Shown here: positions 9,301 through 21,300 of the stretch, piece by piece | Position numbering within the stretch: the stretch's first letter is position 1 | How the letters are laid out: each line of letters opens with the position of its first letter | Position numbers and translations under genes: made by a program | From: Nostoc sp. TCL26-01 | GTDB taxonomy: Bacteria > Cyanobacteriota > Cyanobacteriia > Cyanobacteriales > Nostocaceae | Direction of reading: 5' to 3' | NCBI RefSeq assembly: GCF_013393945.1 | Contig: NZ_CP040297.1 | Span: forward strand, 4,372,001-4,436,000 | DNA: 64,000 nt | The notes under the pieces: model-generated | What the model was told of the DNA's origin: nothing | Seen by the model: only the letters and a program-made list of their open reading frames with translations | Database searches by the model: none

Positions 9301-12300
9301 GAACTGACACTCTGACAGTCTTAGGTACATCAGAAGACGATGTATTCAATGTTAATGATAACTCAGTGGTTTTAACTCCATCTAATACCGTCACTTACGG
9401 CACAGTTGAAAAACTCACCGTTGCAGCTTTAGATGGAGCAGATCAAATTACGTTAAACATCACAACCAACGGGCCAGCAACCACAATAGATGGTGGAGAT
9501 GGGGATGATTCCTTAACAGCCGGCAATGCCGATACCACCTTTACCTTCACAGGGGATAATACTGGCAAAGTGAACTTTGGAGTCGATGTTAACTTTAGCA
9601 ATGTTGAAAATTTACAAGGCGGACAGGGTAATAATACACTGGTGATTGTGATACCAACCCCAACACCAACACCAGATCCCCGACCTGTTAAAATTAAAAT
9701 TACAGACAAGAAGACTGTTGAAGTCAAAACGGAACCGTCACCATCACCAAGTCCATCACCAAGCCCATCACCAGACCCATCACCAAAACCAACTCAAGTT
9801 ACTGGTGTAGAAAATATAATCTCAACTGCGGTGACAACCAACCTTGTATTAGAAGCTCTATTTGGCGGAACAATTCGAGTACTTTCTCCAGTTACAAGTG
9901 TTGTTGGCCCGGTGATCATTGGGGGAGTTTCATGGGTAATAGGAAGTTTAGGTAGTGGAGGACTTGGTACAGCAATCAGTGTCTCTGCAACTCCATCAGG
10001 GTCACCAACACCAAACGAAGAAACAAAAATTGAGATCAACCCAACCCCCGAACCATCTCCCGAACCAACCCCCACACCAGAACCAGTAGAACCACCAAAA
10101 ATTGAGATTAAAAATCCAGAAGACAAGGTTAATAACGATCCTGACGATCCTGAAAATGATGATGAAAATGATGAAGAAGGATGTCAATCTGTATACGTTA
10201 TTGATCTCGGTGGGGCAAGTTTTGAAGCACCCGACTGTATCAATGTTTGGAATATATTAGGACCAAATTCAGGCACTCTAGTTAGTGATGGGGTATTTGT
10301 TAAAGCGTTTACTAATGCTGGTAAACTCATCGGTGGTTCTTTGAGCGATACCTTTATCTTGAGCGAGGCTGGTAGCTTAACTAGCTCAATTGATGGTGGT
10401 GGCTTGGCTACCTTGAATACCTTAGTTGGTAAATCCAGTGGTGGTGATTGGAGTATAAATACAGCTAATAGTGGCACTGTTACAGGTATTAGTGGCGGAT
10501 TTGAGAATATTGGTAATCTCGCTGGTGGTGCTGGTGCAGATCGCTTTACCTTGACAGCAAACGGTAGTCTTAGTGGGACGCTGAACGGCGGTGGAGTAGC
10601 TACCTTGGATACCTTGGTAGGTGCTGATGGTAATAATAACTGGACAATTACCGCCCCAGATACTGGTAGTGTTGGGGGACTCAGCCTCGGCTTTACAGGT
10701 ATCGGTAATTTAGTAGGCGGTGCAGGTTCAGATAACTTTACTATCGGTGTTGCAGGTGTTTTGAGTGGTTCAATTGACGGTGGTGGGTCTGCTAACTTCA
10801 ATACAATTACTGGCCCTGATGTAGCAACCAATTGGACAATTAGCGGTGCAAATGCTGGTAATGTTAATGGTATAAACTTCACCAACGTTGGTAATTTGCG
10901 AGGCGGGAGCAGTAATGATACCTTCACCTTGAGCAATTTAGGCAGCCTCGCAGGTAGCATTGATGGCAATGGTGGCAACAACACCCTACAAGGGGTTAGT
11001 GTCGAAAATACCTGGACAATTACCAGTAACGATACAGGTAGTATTGATAATATTGCTGGGACAACAGAGTTTAGCAACATTGCCAACCTGATTGGCGGTA
11101 ATGGCGATGATACCTTCATCCTGGAAAACGACAGTCAAATCACAGGCGAAATCGCTGGTGAGTTAGGTGACAATACTTTACAGGGTCGCGATCTCGAAAA
11201 CACTTGGACAATTACTAGGGAAAATTTCGGTGATATCACCAATAGCGGTGGTACAACTGAGTTTAGGGACATTGCTAACCTGATAGGCAGTGATGAAGAA
11301 GATATTTTCATCCTCGAAGACGATAGCCATATTACCGGGTCGATTTTCGGTGGCTTAGGTAGCAATACCTTACAGGGTGGTAATGTCGAGAACATCTGGA
11401 GAATTACCGATGACGATGCTGGTAATGTCACCAATAGTGGCGGGACGACGGAATTTAGTGAAATACAATATCTCACCGGCGGCGATGAAGATGATACCTT
11501 CAGCCTGCAAGAAAACAAACTGATCAGAGGTAGAATTGTCGGTGGCTTAGGCGAAAATACCCTAGAGGGCGGTAATGTCAATAACGAATGGACAATTCTT
11601 GATGACAACCGAGGTATAGTTGATAACGGCAGAAACAATATCAGCTTTACTCAGATTGCCAATCTCAAAGGTGGCGACAACAATGACACCTTCACCTTGC
11701 CAGGAGATAGCCACATCACAGGGGCGATCGCAGGTGGATTAGGTGAAAACATCTTAGAGGGCGGTAATGTCGATAATACTTGGACAATTACCGATAACAA
11801 TGCCGGAAATGTCACCAATAGTGCAGGAACGACGAAATTTAGTGAAATCACTACACTGATTGGCGGTAATAATGATGATACCTTCATCCTCCAAGAAAAT
11901 TATCACATCACACAGATCGTCGGCGGCGAAAGTGACGGTGAAGATGAAAATAGCTTACAGGGGGGTAATGTCCAGAACGATTGGATAATTAACAATAAAA
12001 ATGCCGGTAAAGTAGAGAATAGCGGCGGGACAACACAATTTACTCAAATCAGCAAGTTGATTGGTGGCGATGATGATGATACCTTCGTTCTGCAAGTAGA
12101 TCAAGACATTGTAGAAATTACAGACGGGATCGACGGTGGTTTAGGTGACAACACCTTACAGGGCGGTAATGTTGAGAACAATTGGATAATTACCAATAAA
12201 AATGCTGGTAGAGTCCGTAATATTAGCGGGGTCACTGAATTTACTCAAATAGCCAACCTCACAGGTGGTAATGACAACGACACCTTCATCCTAGGAAGAA

Positions 12301-15300
12301 ATAACCGCATCACAGGTGAGATTGCAGGTAGAGCAGGTGACAACACCTTACAGGGCGGTAATGTTGAGAACACTTGGACAATTACCGATGAAAATGCCGG
12401 GAATATTGCCAATGATTCTGGAAGCACAGCCTTTACTCAAATAGCTAACCTGATTGGTGGCGATGACAATGATATCTTCATCCTCGATGAAGATGGCTAC
12501 ATTACAGGTGCGATCGCAGGTGGTGAAGGTGACAATACCCTACAGGGCGGTAATATCGAGAATAACTGGACAATTAACGCCGAAAACGCGGGTACAGTTG
12601 ACAATGGCAACGACACCACCGCATTTAGGGAAATCAAAAAACTGATTGGCGGTAATGAAGAAGATACCTTTGTCTTTGAGGACAATGGTTTATCGAACTT
12701 TGGTTTTACGGTTGAGGGTGGACAAGGCGACCCGGAACTAAATACCCTAGAAATCAATGCTGATACAGACCTCAATTGGGTGATCAACCGTCAAAATGGC
12801 GGAGAAGTGACAGGAGAAGACTTATTCTTAGAATTTAACAACATTGCCAACTTAAAAGGCAGTGCAGGTAACGATGAATTTAAGTTAGAAGATGCCACTG
12901 TTGCCGAAGGTGGCACAATAGATGGACGTGCCGGAGTTAACATCTTAAGTGGTGGAATTGCTGACACTATCAATACTTGGGTTGTGAATGGGGTTAATAG
13001 TGGCACTTTCACCGCCACGAAGGATGGCACAACTTATACCTTTGACTTCAGCAACATTCAAAACCTCAACGGTAGCGATGCTGATGATATCTTCAAGCTA
13101 CGCGGTGGCGTGCTGTATGGTTCAGGCTCGATTGATGGTGGCAAAGGTGACGATACCATCGAGCAAGAAGGCAGTGCCGATGATGATGATGATGATTTTA
13201 CAACTACCTGGATCTTAACCGACGAAGATTCCGGTACAATCTCCGATTCCACACCAGAAACCTTCACCGTCAATGGTCAAACCGTCACTACCAACTTAAT
13301 TCTCAGAAATGGCTTCACCAACATTGAAAATCTCGTGGGTGGTGCGGATGCAGATGTATTCATTGTCAATGATGGTGTCACCTTCACGGGCAATATTGAC
13401 GCAGGTGATGGTGGCGATACAGTAATTTTCAATGGTACAGGCACAATTACTGGTTCTGTCAGTGGTGGAGAGAATACTAATGGCACAGTGGATGTCATCG
13501 ACTTATCAGGTGTTGCTAACCCTGTAACGATCGATCTGCAAGACATTAACTTCAGCGAATTTGAAGTCGTCATCGGCAATGACCAAAACAGCACCATCAT
13601 CGGCTCAGATCAAGACAATACTTGGGAAATTATCGGCGAAAATGAGGTAGTTATTGATAACATTACCTTTATTGGCTTTAATAACTTAGTTGGTGGTGCA
13701 GGTGTCGATACCTTTAACTTCACAGCCCCAGATGCAGTAGTGCATATTGATGAGGAAGTACCACCGGATGCAACAGGTGATGTCTTTAGTTTGGCACTGA
13801 TTACAGGTAACTTACTGGCGCGGTTATTGGCGCGTAATCCTGAAGATACCGTCACCATCAGCGATGTTGAAGGCACAACAGTTACAGGTGATGAATCCAC
13901 TGTAATTGCAGGTAACTATGGCAGACTGAATATTAATGCTGATGGGACTTACAGTTATGCAGTGGAATTGTCCGCTCCGCAAGTGGTGAATTTACCTGTA
14001 GGTACAAGCCTGACTGATACATTTAGCTACACGATTGGGCAAGGCGCAGACAGTATTACCACTGAGTTGATCGTTACCATCCAAAACACTGCTAATGGCT
14101 TGATCATGACGGATAACGTCAACAGCATCGATATTACAGGTACAGTAAGCGGTGGTGGTGGCGATGATATCTTTAACTTTGCTAACGATGCCCTGATTGC
14201 AGCAATAATTAATAGCGATGCTGGTGGAGATACTTTTAACTTCCTCGATACCGCTCAGGTAGCTGGTACAGTTGACGGTGGCGATAATCTTGCTGATACA
14301 CCCGATGTGGTTGACTTCTCCCAAGCCACCGGATCTGTGGTGATTAACCTGGGTGACAATAACTTTAACAACATCGAAACCTTTATCGGTAACGGTATTG
14401 GCACCACCTTAATTGCAACTGATACCAATAATACCTGGACAATTAATGTCTCTAATGGCTTTGCACTGGAAGATTTGGAAAGTTTTGGTGTTAGCAACAC
14501 TCTCAATCAAGGCGGTTCTAATACTAATATCGAATTCAACCATATTGGTAATTTAACAGGTGGCTCAGGTAACGACACCTTTAACATCAAAAGCACAACT
14601 TTGACAGTTAACGGTAAATTACAAACTGACTGGGGAGTAATAGGAAAAATTGATGGTGGAGAAGGAAACAACGCGATCCTGATGGATGGTGTTGGTAGCG
14701 GAGGTGTTACTTGGGAAATAGATGGTGGCAATGCCGGAAAAGCTTACGATCAAGTGAGCTTAGTAGGAGGATTTAACTCATTAGGACAACCTGTCCCGCC
14801 AGCCCTATTTAGATTTGATCGCATCACATTTCAACAGCCCCACAATTTATTGGATGGTCAGACTGTCTTATATGCTCACGAGTATTATGGACCGACTTCA
14901 GCTTTTTCCACTCCTGACGAGATAAATAAAGATATAAGCGGACTAAAACGCGGTGAGTTATATACAGTCAAGAGAATTGATGAGTCAACTGTTTCCCTTG
15001 TGGATAATCAAGGAAGAACAGTTACTGGGTTGTCTTTGCCTTCCATACCAGGAAGACATTGGTTAACTAAACAAGTCCGCTTGAATTTCCAAAATATTGG
15101 CGACATCAAAGGTGACGACAACAATGATACTTTCTTCCTGCGTCCTGGTGGTAGTTTATCGGGAACGATTGATGGTGGTGGTGGCAGTAACAGCTTACAA
15201 GGAAGCGATACGGCTAATATTTGGGGCATTGAAGACATTAATGCTGGCAAGATATTCCCCAGCACAGGGCTAACTTTTGATGGTAGTTCTTCCTCCGTCG

Positions 15301-18300
15301 TCAATCCTGGCAACAATACTATTACCTTCTCCTATCGCCATAACTTAGTGACAGGCGATCGCGTCCAGTATCGTAACGGCACAGATCAAGCGAATAAAGA
15401 TATTGATGGATTGGTTAGTGGTAGTTTCTATCAGGTAATTCGTCAAGATGACTTTACAGTCCAACTCACCTATTTATCTAATAGTAAGTTTCCAATTTCC
15501 TTATCCCCAACAATATACGGCGGCAATAACCACGAACTGATCAAGACGAACACCTTTATCGGCGGCGAAGGCTTAGAGCAGAACGCACTACTTAACCGGA
15601 GTCAATATGCCTATGTTACTTACAATAGCTCCAGAGTCGATACAACTAACAAGACAATTACTTTCTCCAGCCCTCATAATTTTGTAACGGGCGATCTCGT
15701 CCAATATCAACATGATTATCAAGCGGGTGAGACTGAAACACTTGTTAATAAAGAATATTATCGAGTTATTCGTCAAGATAACTTAACGATTCAACTAACA
15801 CAAACAGGTAGCAACATCCCCATTGACTTACAATCTGCTATTCCCCTTAATGGCACTCAGTTTTTAGTTAAGGCGAATGATGTTAATCGTATACGTAGTT
15901 CAGCCGACAATATTCCTGGATTAAATGTCAGCGAATTTATTGAATTTGCTCGACCCCATAACTTGTCTAATGGTCAAGCTGTCGCCTTCCGCGCTCTCAG
16001 CAATTATAGATTATCTTTGAACGATTGGACTTTAGAAAAATACGAGCAAGGTCGGGATAACATCTACTATGCGATTAAGATAGATGACTACAGAATTGCC
16101 TTGGCAGAAACTTTCATTAATGCCAATGAAGGAAGGGCGATACCTATCGGTTATCGTGGAATCGCGGAAGGACAACTTATACCAGTTAACAATTTCCAAA
16201 ATATTGAGTCTCTGTTTGGTGGCGCGAGTAGCGATTTGTTCACTATTAAGGATGCTGGTAAAATCAGAAGAAATGTATTTAACGGTTTTAATCCTTTCAA
16301 CCGTGGCGGAATTTTCGGTCGTGGCGGAATTAATACTTTAAAACAAAGCCAATCTGACATCTGGAATTTACGTGGAATTGATAGTGGGGAAACAAATTTC
16401 GTCTATCAATTCTCGCAGATTAGTAACCTCATTGGCAGTAATGGGACTGATACCTTTATTGTCCATGACAATGCTCGCCTGACAGGTAGCCTTGATGGTG
16501 CTTTAGGAAACAATATCTTACGAAGTAACAGTGCCAATTTTGTTAATTGGACAATTTCTGGGCAGAATGCTGGCTTATTACAAGGCGAACAAGGGGAGCA
16601 GGGATTATCATTTAATCGTATTGGCGGGGGAACTATCTTAACTAGCGACAACAGACGCAATCATAATTTAGTCACCGGGCAAGCTTTCTCTAATTACTTT
16701 GTGATCAAGCTCAATAATCAGGAGATTCAGTTAGCAGCGACTCTAGAAGATGCCTTTGCTGGTCAGGCAATTTCTCTCACAGGCGATCGTTACTCCGGAA
16801 TTCCTAAAACTGCTATTTCTTTCAATAACATTACTAGGCTTGAGGGTAGTGACAATGCAGATACCTTCACCATAGCTGACGAAGATGTAGTCTCCTCGAT
16901 TGATGGTAAAGGTGGTAATAATACTCTCCAAGCTCTCAATGTACTCAATCAATGGTCAGTGACAGGAACTGATGCGGGTAGTCTGAGTTTCTCACCGATT
17001 GAAGGGAATAACGCCACCATTAACTTTACTAATGTTGGCAGTTTACAAGGAGGAACAGAACGCGATCGCTTTACTCTGGCCGGTGGTACTCTATCAGGTG
17101 CAGTCGATGGTGAAAGTGGTAACGATACTTTAGCGATCGATTCTAATATTACGACAACTTGGACTGTGATAGGGGCAGATGCAGGAACGGTTACAGGTAT
17201 CACAGGTGGTTTCAGTAATATTGCTAACCTGAAAGGTGGAAATGGAGAAAATACATTCATTCTCGATAACAACGGTAGTCTCTCTGGCAACATTGATGGC
17301 GGTTTAGGGGCTGATACTTTCATTGTCGGTGGTGGTGGTAGTTTATCCGGCTTTAACTCCATTGATGGCGGTGGCTTTGCTGGTATTAATACCATCCAGA
17401 TAGCTAATACTAATGGCAGACCCTATACTTGGGAGATTACTGGTGCTGACACAGGAAATCTGCAAGGAGCGATTAATCTCTTTAGCAATATCGGTAAGCT
17501 AGTGGGTGGTTTAGGGGTTAATACTTTCATCTTCCAACCTGGTGCTTCACTCAGCGCCGGAGGTGGTATTCAGGGTGGTGGAGTGTCGCGAGTAAATACT
17601 CTACAAATTAACTCTGGTGTAGCCCTAAATTGGTCAATTGACAGTCAGGATGCTGGATTAGTTCAAGGACAAAACTTCTTACTTAGGTTCAGTAATATTG
17701 CTAACTTAAAAGGTGGTTTCAACAGCGACACTTTCATAATGAACAATGCTGCTGTCTCACCAGGAGGTACTATTGACGGCGGTGTGGGTGTTAATTTACT
17801 CCTCGGTGGCTTTAGCGGTGTAACTAATACCTGGATAGTTAATGGCATCAATAGCGGTACTTTCATCGCACCAGGGCAAACAACGTTTAATTTCAGCAAT
17901 ATTCAGAACCTCAATGGTAGCAATGCTGTTGATGTCTTCAAGCTGCGCGGTGGTGTGCTGTTTGGTTCAGGCTCAATTGATGGTGGTGGCGGTGAAGATA
18001 CCATCGAACAAGAAGAAAATGTCACCACAACTTGGACATTAACAGGAGATGGTGCAGGGAAAGTCTCTGATGCAACTCCGGAAACCTTTACCGTTAATGG
18101 TGTGACTGTTACCACTAGTGAAATCCTCAAAGATGGTTTCAGAAATATTGAAAACCTCATTGGTGGTGCAACAGTAGATACCTTTATTGTCAATGATGGC
18201 GTGACCTTTACGGGCGGTGTTGACGGTGGTGGTGGTAGCGATCGCTTTAATTTCAACGGTACTGGACAAATCACTGGTACGATTGGCGGTGGTAACGACG

Positions 18301-21300
18301 ACGCTGGCGGCGTAGATTTCCTAGATTTCTCTGGCTTCACCAGCCCAGTCATCATTGACTTAAATAATCCCGCCTTGACTGGGATAGAAACAATTATTGG
18401 TAATGGTGCAAACACAACCATCATTGGCAAAAATACCGCCAACACTTGGACAGTCAACGGTGCTAACGGCACAGTTAATGGTTTGACCTTTACTAATGTG
18501 CATAATCTGCGTGGTGGTAGCAATATTGATACATTTAATATTCAATCCGCAACCAATGCCATCACCATTGATGCTGGTGCAGGCGACGATCAGATTAAGA
18601 TAGGTAGTCTCACCCCGAATTTGGGTGGCACAGTGAATAATATTACCGGAGCATTAACCATTATTGGCGGCGAAGGTAATGACGAGTTAACTATTGATGA
18701 TAGTGGCGATACAGCCGCTAGTACAGGTAATCTCACCGCCACTACAATTACAGGCTTAAGTCCTAACAGTATCACCTACGGTACAGTAGAAACATTGAAA
18801 GTAAATCTGGGCAGTGGCTCGAATAACTTCACTGTGCAAGGAACTACTGCTGTCACCACCATTACAGGTGGCTCAGGTGATGACATAATTGATGCTTCTG
18901 CTTCTAGTCAAGCTATTACCATCTTCGGTAATGCTGGTAATGACCGCATTACTGGTGGTGCAGGAAATGATCGCCTAGATACTGGTACTGGTCAAGATTT
19001 TGTCATAGGTGGTGCAGGTAATGACTTAATTACTGTGCAAGGAACTAGCAGTGGAAGCACAACAGTATTAGGCGGTTTAGGTGATGATCGCATTGAAATT
19101 GGCACTCCTCTAGCTGATGCTGGCAGAGTTGGCAGAACTCTCAATAATATTTTGGCTGGCTTAACTATTGATGGACAAGCAGGAGTTGACACATTAGGTG
19201 TTTATGACGACTTTGATACTATTGCCAACACAGGAAGTATCACTTTTAATAACATTCTTGGCTTAGGCATGGCAGCTAGTGGCCTCTTTTACATCGGCAT
19301 AGAAAATCTAACTGTGGAATTGGGTGATGGTGCTAATAGTTTCACGGTGCAGAATACCAACCCCAATACTACTACCACCATCACTGGCGGTAGTGGTGTA
19401 GACACAATTAATGTGCTGGCGATTAATAGCGTCACCACAATTAATGGAGATGCAGGTAATGATGTAATTAATGTTGTTAGTGCCGGAGTGCCAACAGTCA
19501 ATACAATAGCAGCTGGTTTGACCATCAATGGTGGCGCTGATACTGACACCATCACCATCAATGACATTGGCGACACCGCAGCCAACACAGGCACATTAAC
19601 CAGCACTACAATCACTGGTTTAAGTCCCGCTACCATCACCTACGGCACAGCAGAAACCCTCAACATTAATTTAGGTGCAGGTGCAGATACCTTTACTATC
19701 AGCAGTACCAGTGCGACAACCACGATTAATGCAGGTGACGGTAATGATACTCTCAATGTACAAGCGATCGCTAATGCCACAACCTTGAATGCAGGTATAG
19801 GCAATGATGTGATTAATGTGGGTAGTGCCACACCGACAACCGTCAATGGCATAACGGCTGCTTTAACCATCAATGGTGGTACTCAAACTGACACCATCAA
19901 CATCAATGATAATGGCGACACTGCTAACAATACAGGCACATTAACTGCCACCACAATTACTGGTTTAAGTTCCGGTAGCATCACCTACGGCACAATAGAA
20001 ACTCTCAACATTAATCTAGGTGCAGGTGCAGATAACTTTACTGTCAGCAGCACCAGTGTGACGACTACCATTAATGCAAATGGCGGTGCGGATACCCTCA
20101 ATGTAGAAGCTATCAGTAATGCCATCACCCTGAATGCAGGTGCAGGTAATGATGTGATTAATGTGGGTAGTGCCACAACACCAACAGTCAACGGCATAGC
20201 AGCTACTTTAACCATCAATGGTGGCACTGAAACTGACACCGTCAACATCAATGACAATGGCGACACCGCAGCCAATACAGGCACATTAACCAGCAGCACA
20301 ATTACTGGTTTAAGTCCCAGCACTATCGCTTACGGCACAGTAGAAACTCTCAACATTAATCTGGGCGCAGGTGCAGATACCTTTACTGTCAGCAGCACCA
20401 GTGCAACAACCACGATTAATGCAGGTGGCGGTAATGATACTCTCAATGTACTAGCGATCGCTAATGCCACAACCCTGAATGCCGATGCAGGTAATGATGT
20501 GATTAATGTGGGTAGTGCCGGAACACAAGCAGCCAATGGCATAGCAGCCGCTTTAACCATCAATGGTGGTAGTGAAACTGACACCATCACTATCAATGAC
20601 AGTGGTGATACCGCAGCCAACACAGGCACATTAACGTCCACCACAATTACTGGTTTAAGTAGCGGTACCATCACTTACGGCACAGCAGAAACTCTCAACA
20701 TTAATCTGGGTACAGGTGCAGATACTTTTACTGTCAGCAGCACCAGTGCAACAACCACGATTAATGCAAATGGCGGTAATGATACTCTCAATGTACTAGC
20801 GATCAGTAATGCCACAACCCTGAATGCCGATGCAGGTAATGATGTGATTAATGTTGGTGGTGGCACACCCACAACCGTAAATGCGATCGCTGCTGCTCTC
20901 ACCATCAATGGTGGTGCTGACACTGACACCATCACCATCAATGACAGTGGCGACACTGCTAACAATACAGGTACACTCACAGCCACAGCCCTCACAGGCT
21001 TGGGTAGCAATGGCATCACTTATGGGACAGTAGAAACTCTAAATATCAACCTCGGTAGTGGCTCAAATAACTTAACTGTACAAGCAGTTAGTGCAGCTAC
21101 CACCATTACAGGTGGCTCAGGCAATGACACAATTAATGCCTCGGCTATTAACCAAGCGATCGCCATTTATGGTAATGCTGGTAACGATAACATTACTGGC
21201 GGTGCAGGTAACGATACCCTCGACAGTGGTACTGGTGAAGATACTGTGACTGCGGGTGAAGGAAATGACTTAATTTACGTGCAGGGAACTAGCGGTGCAG

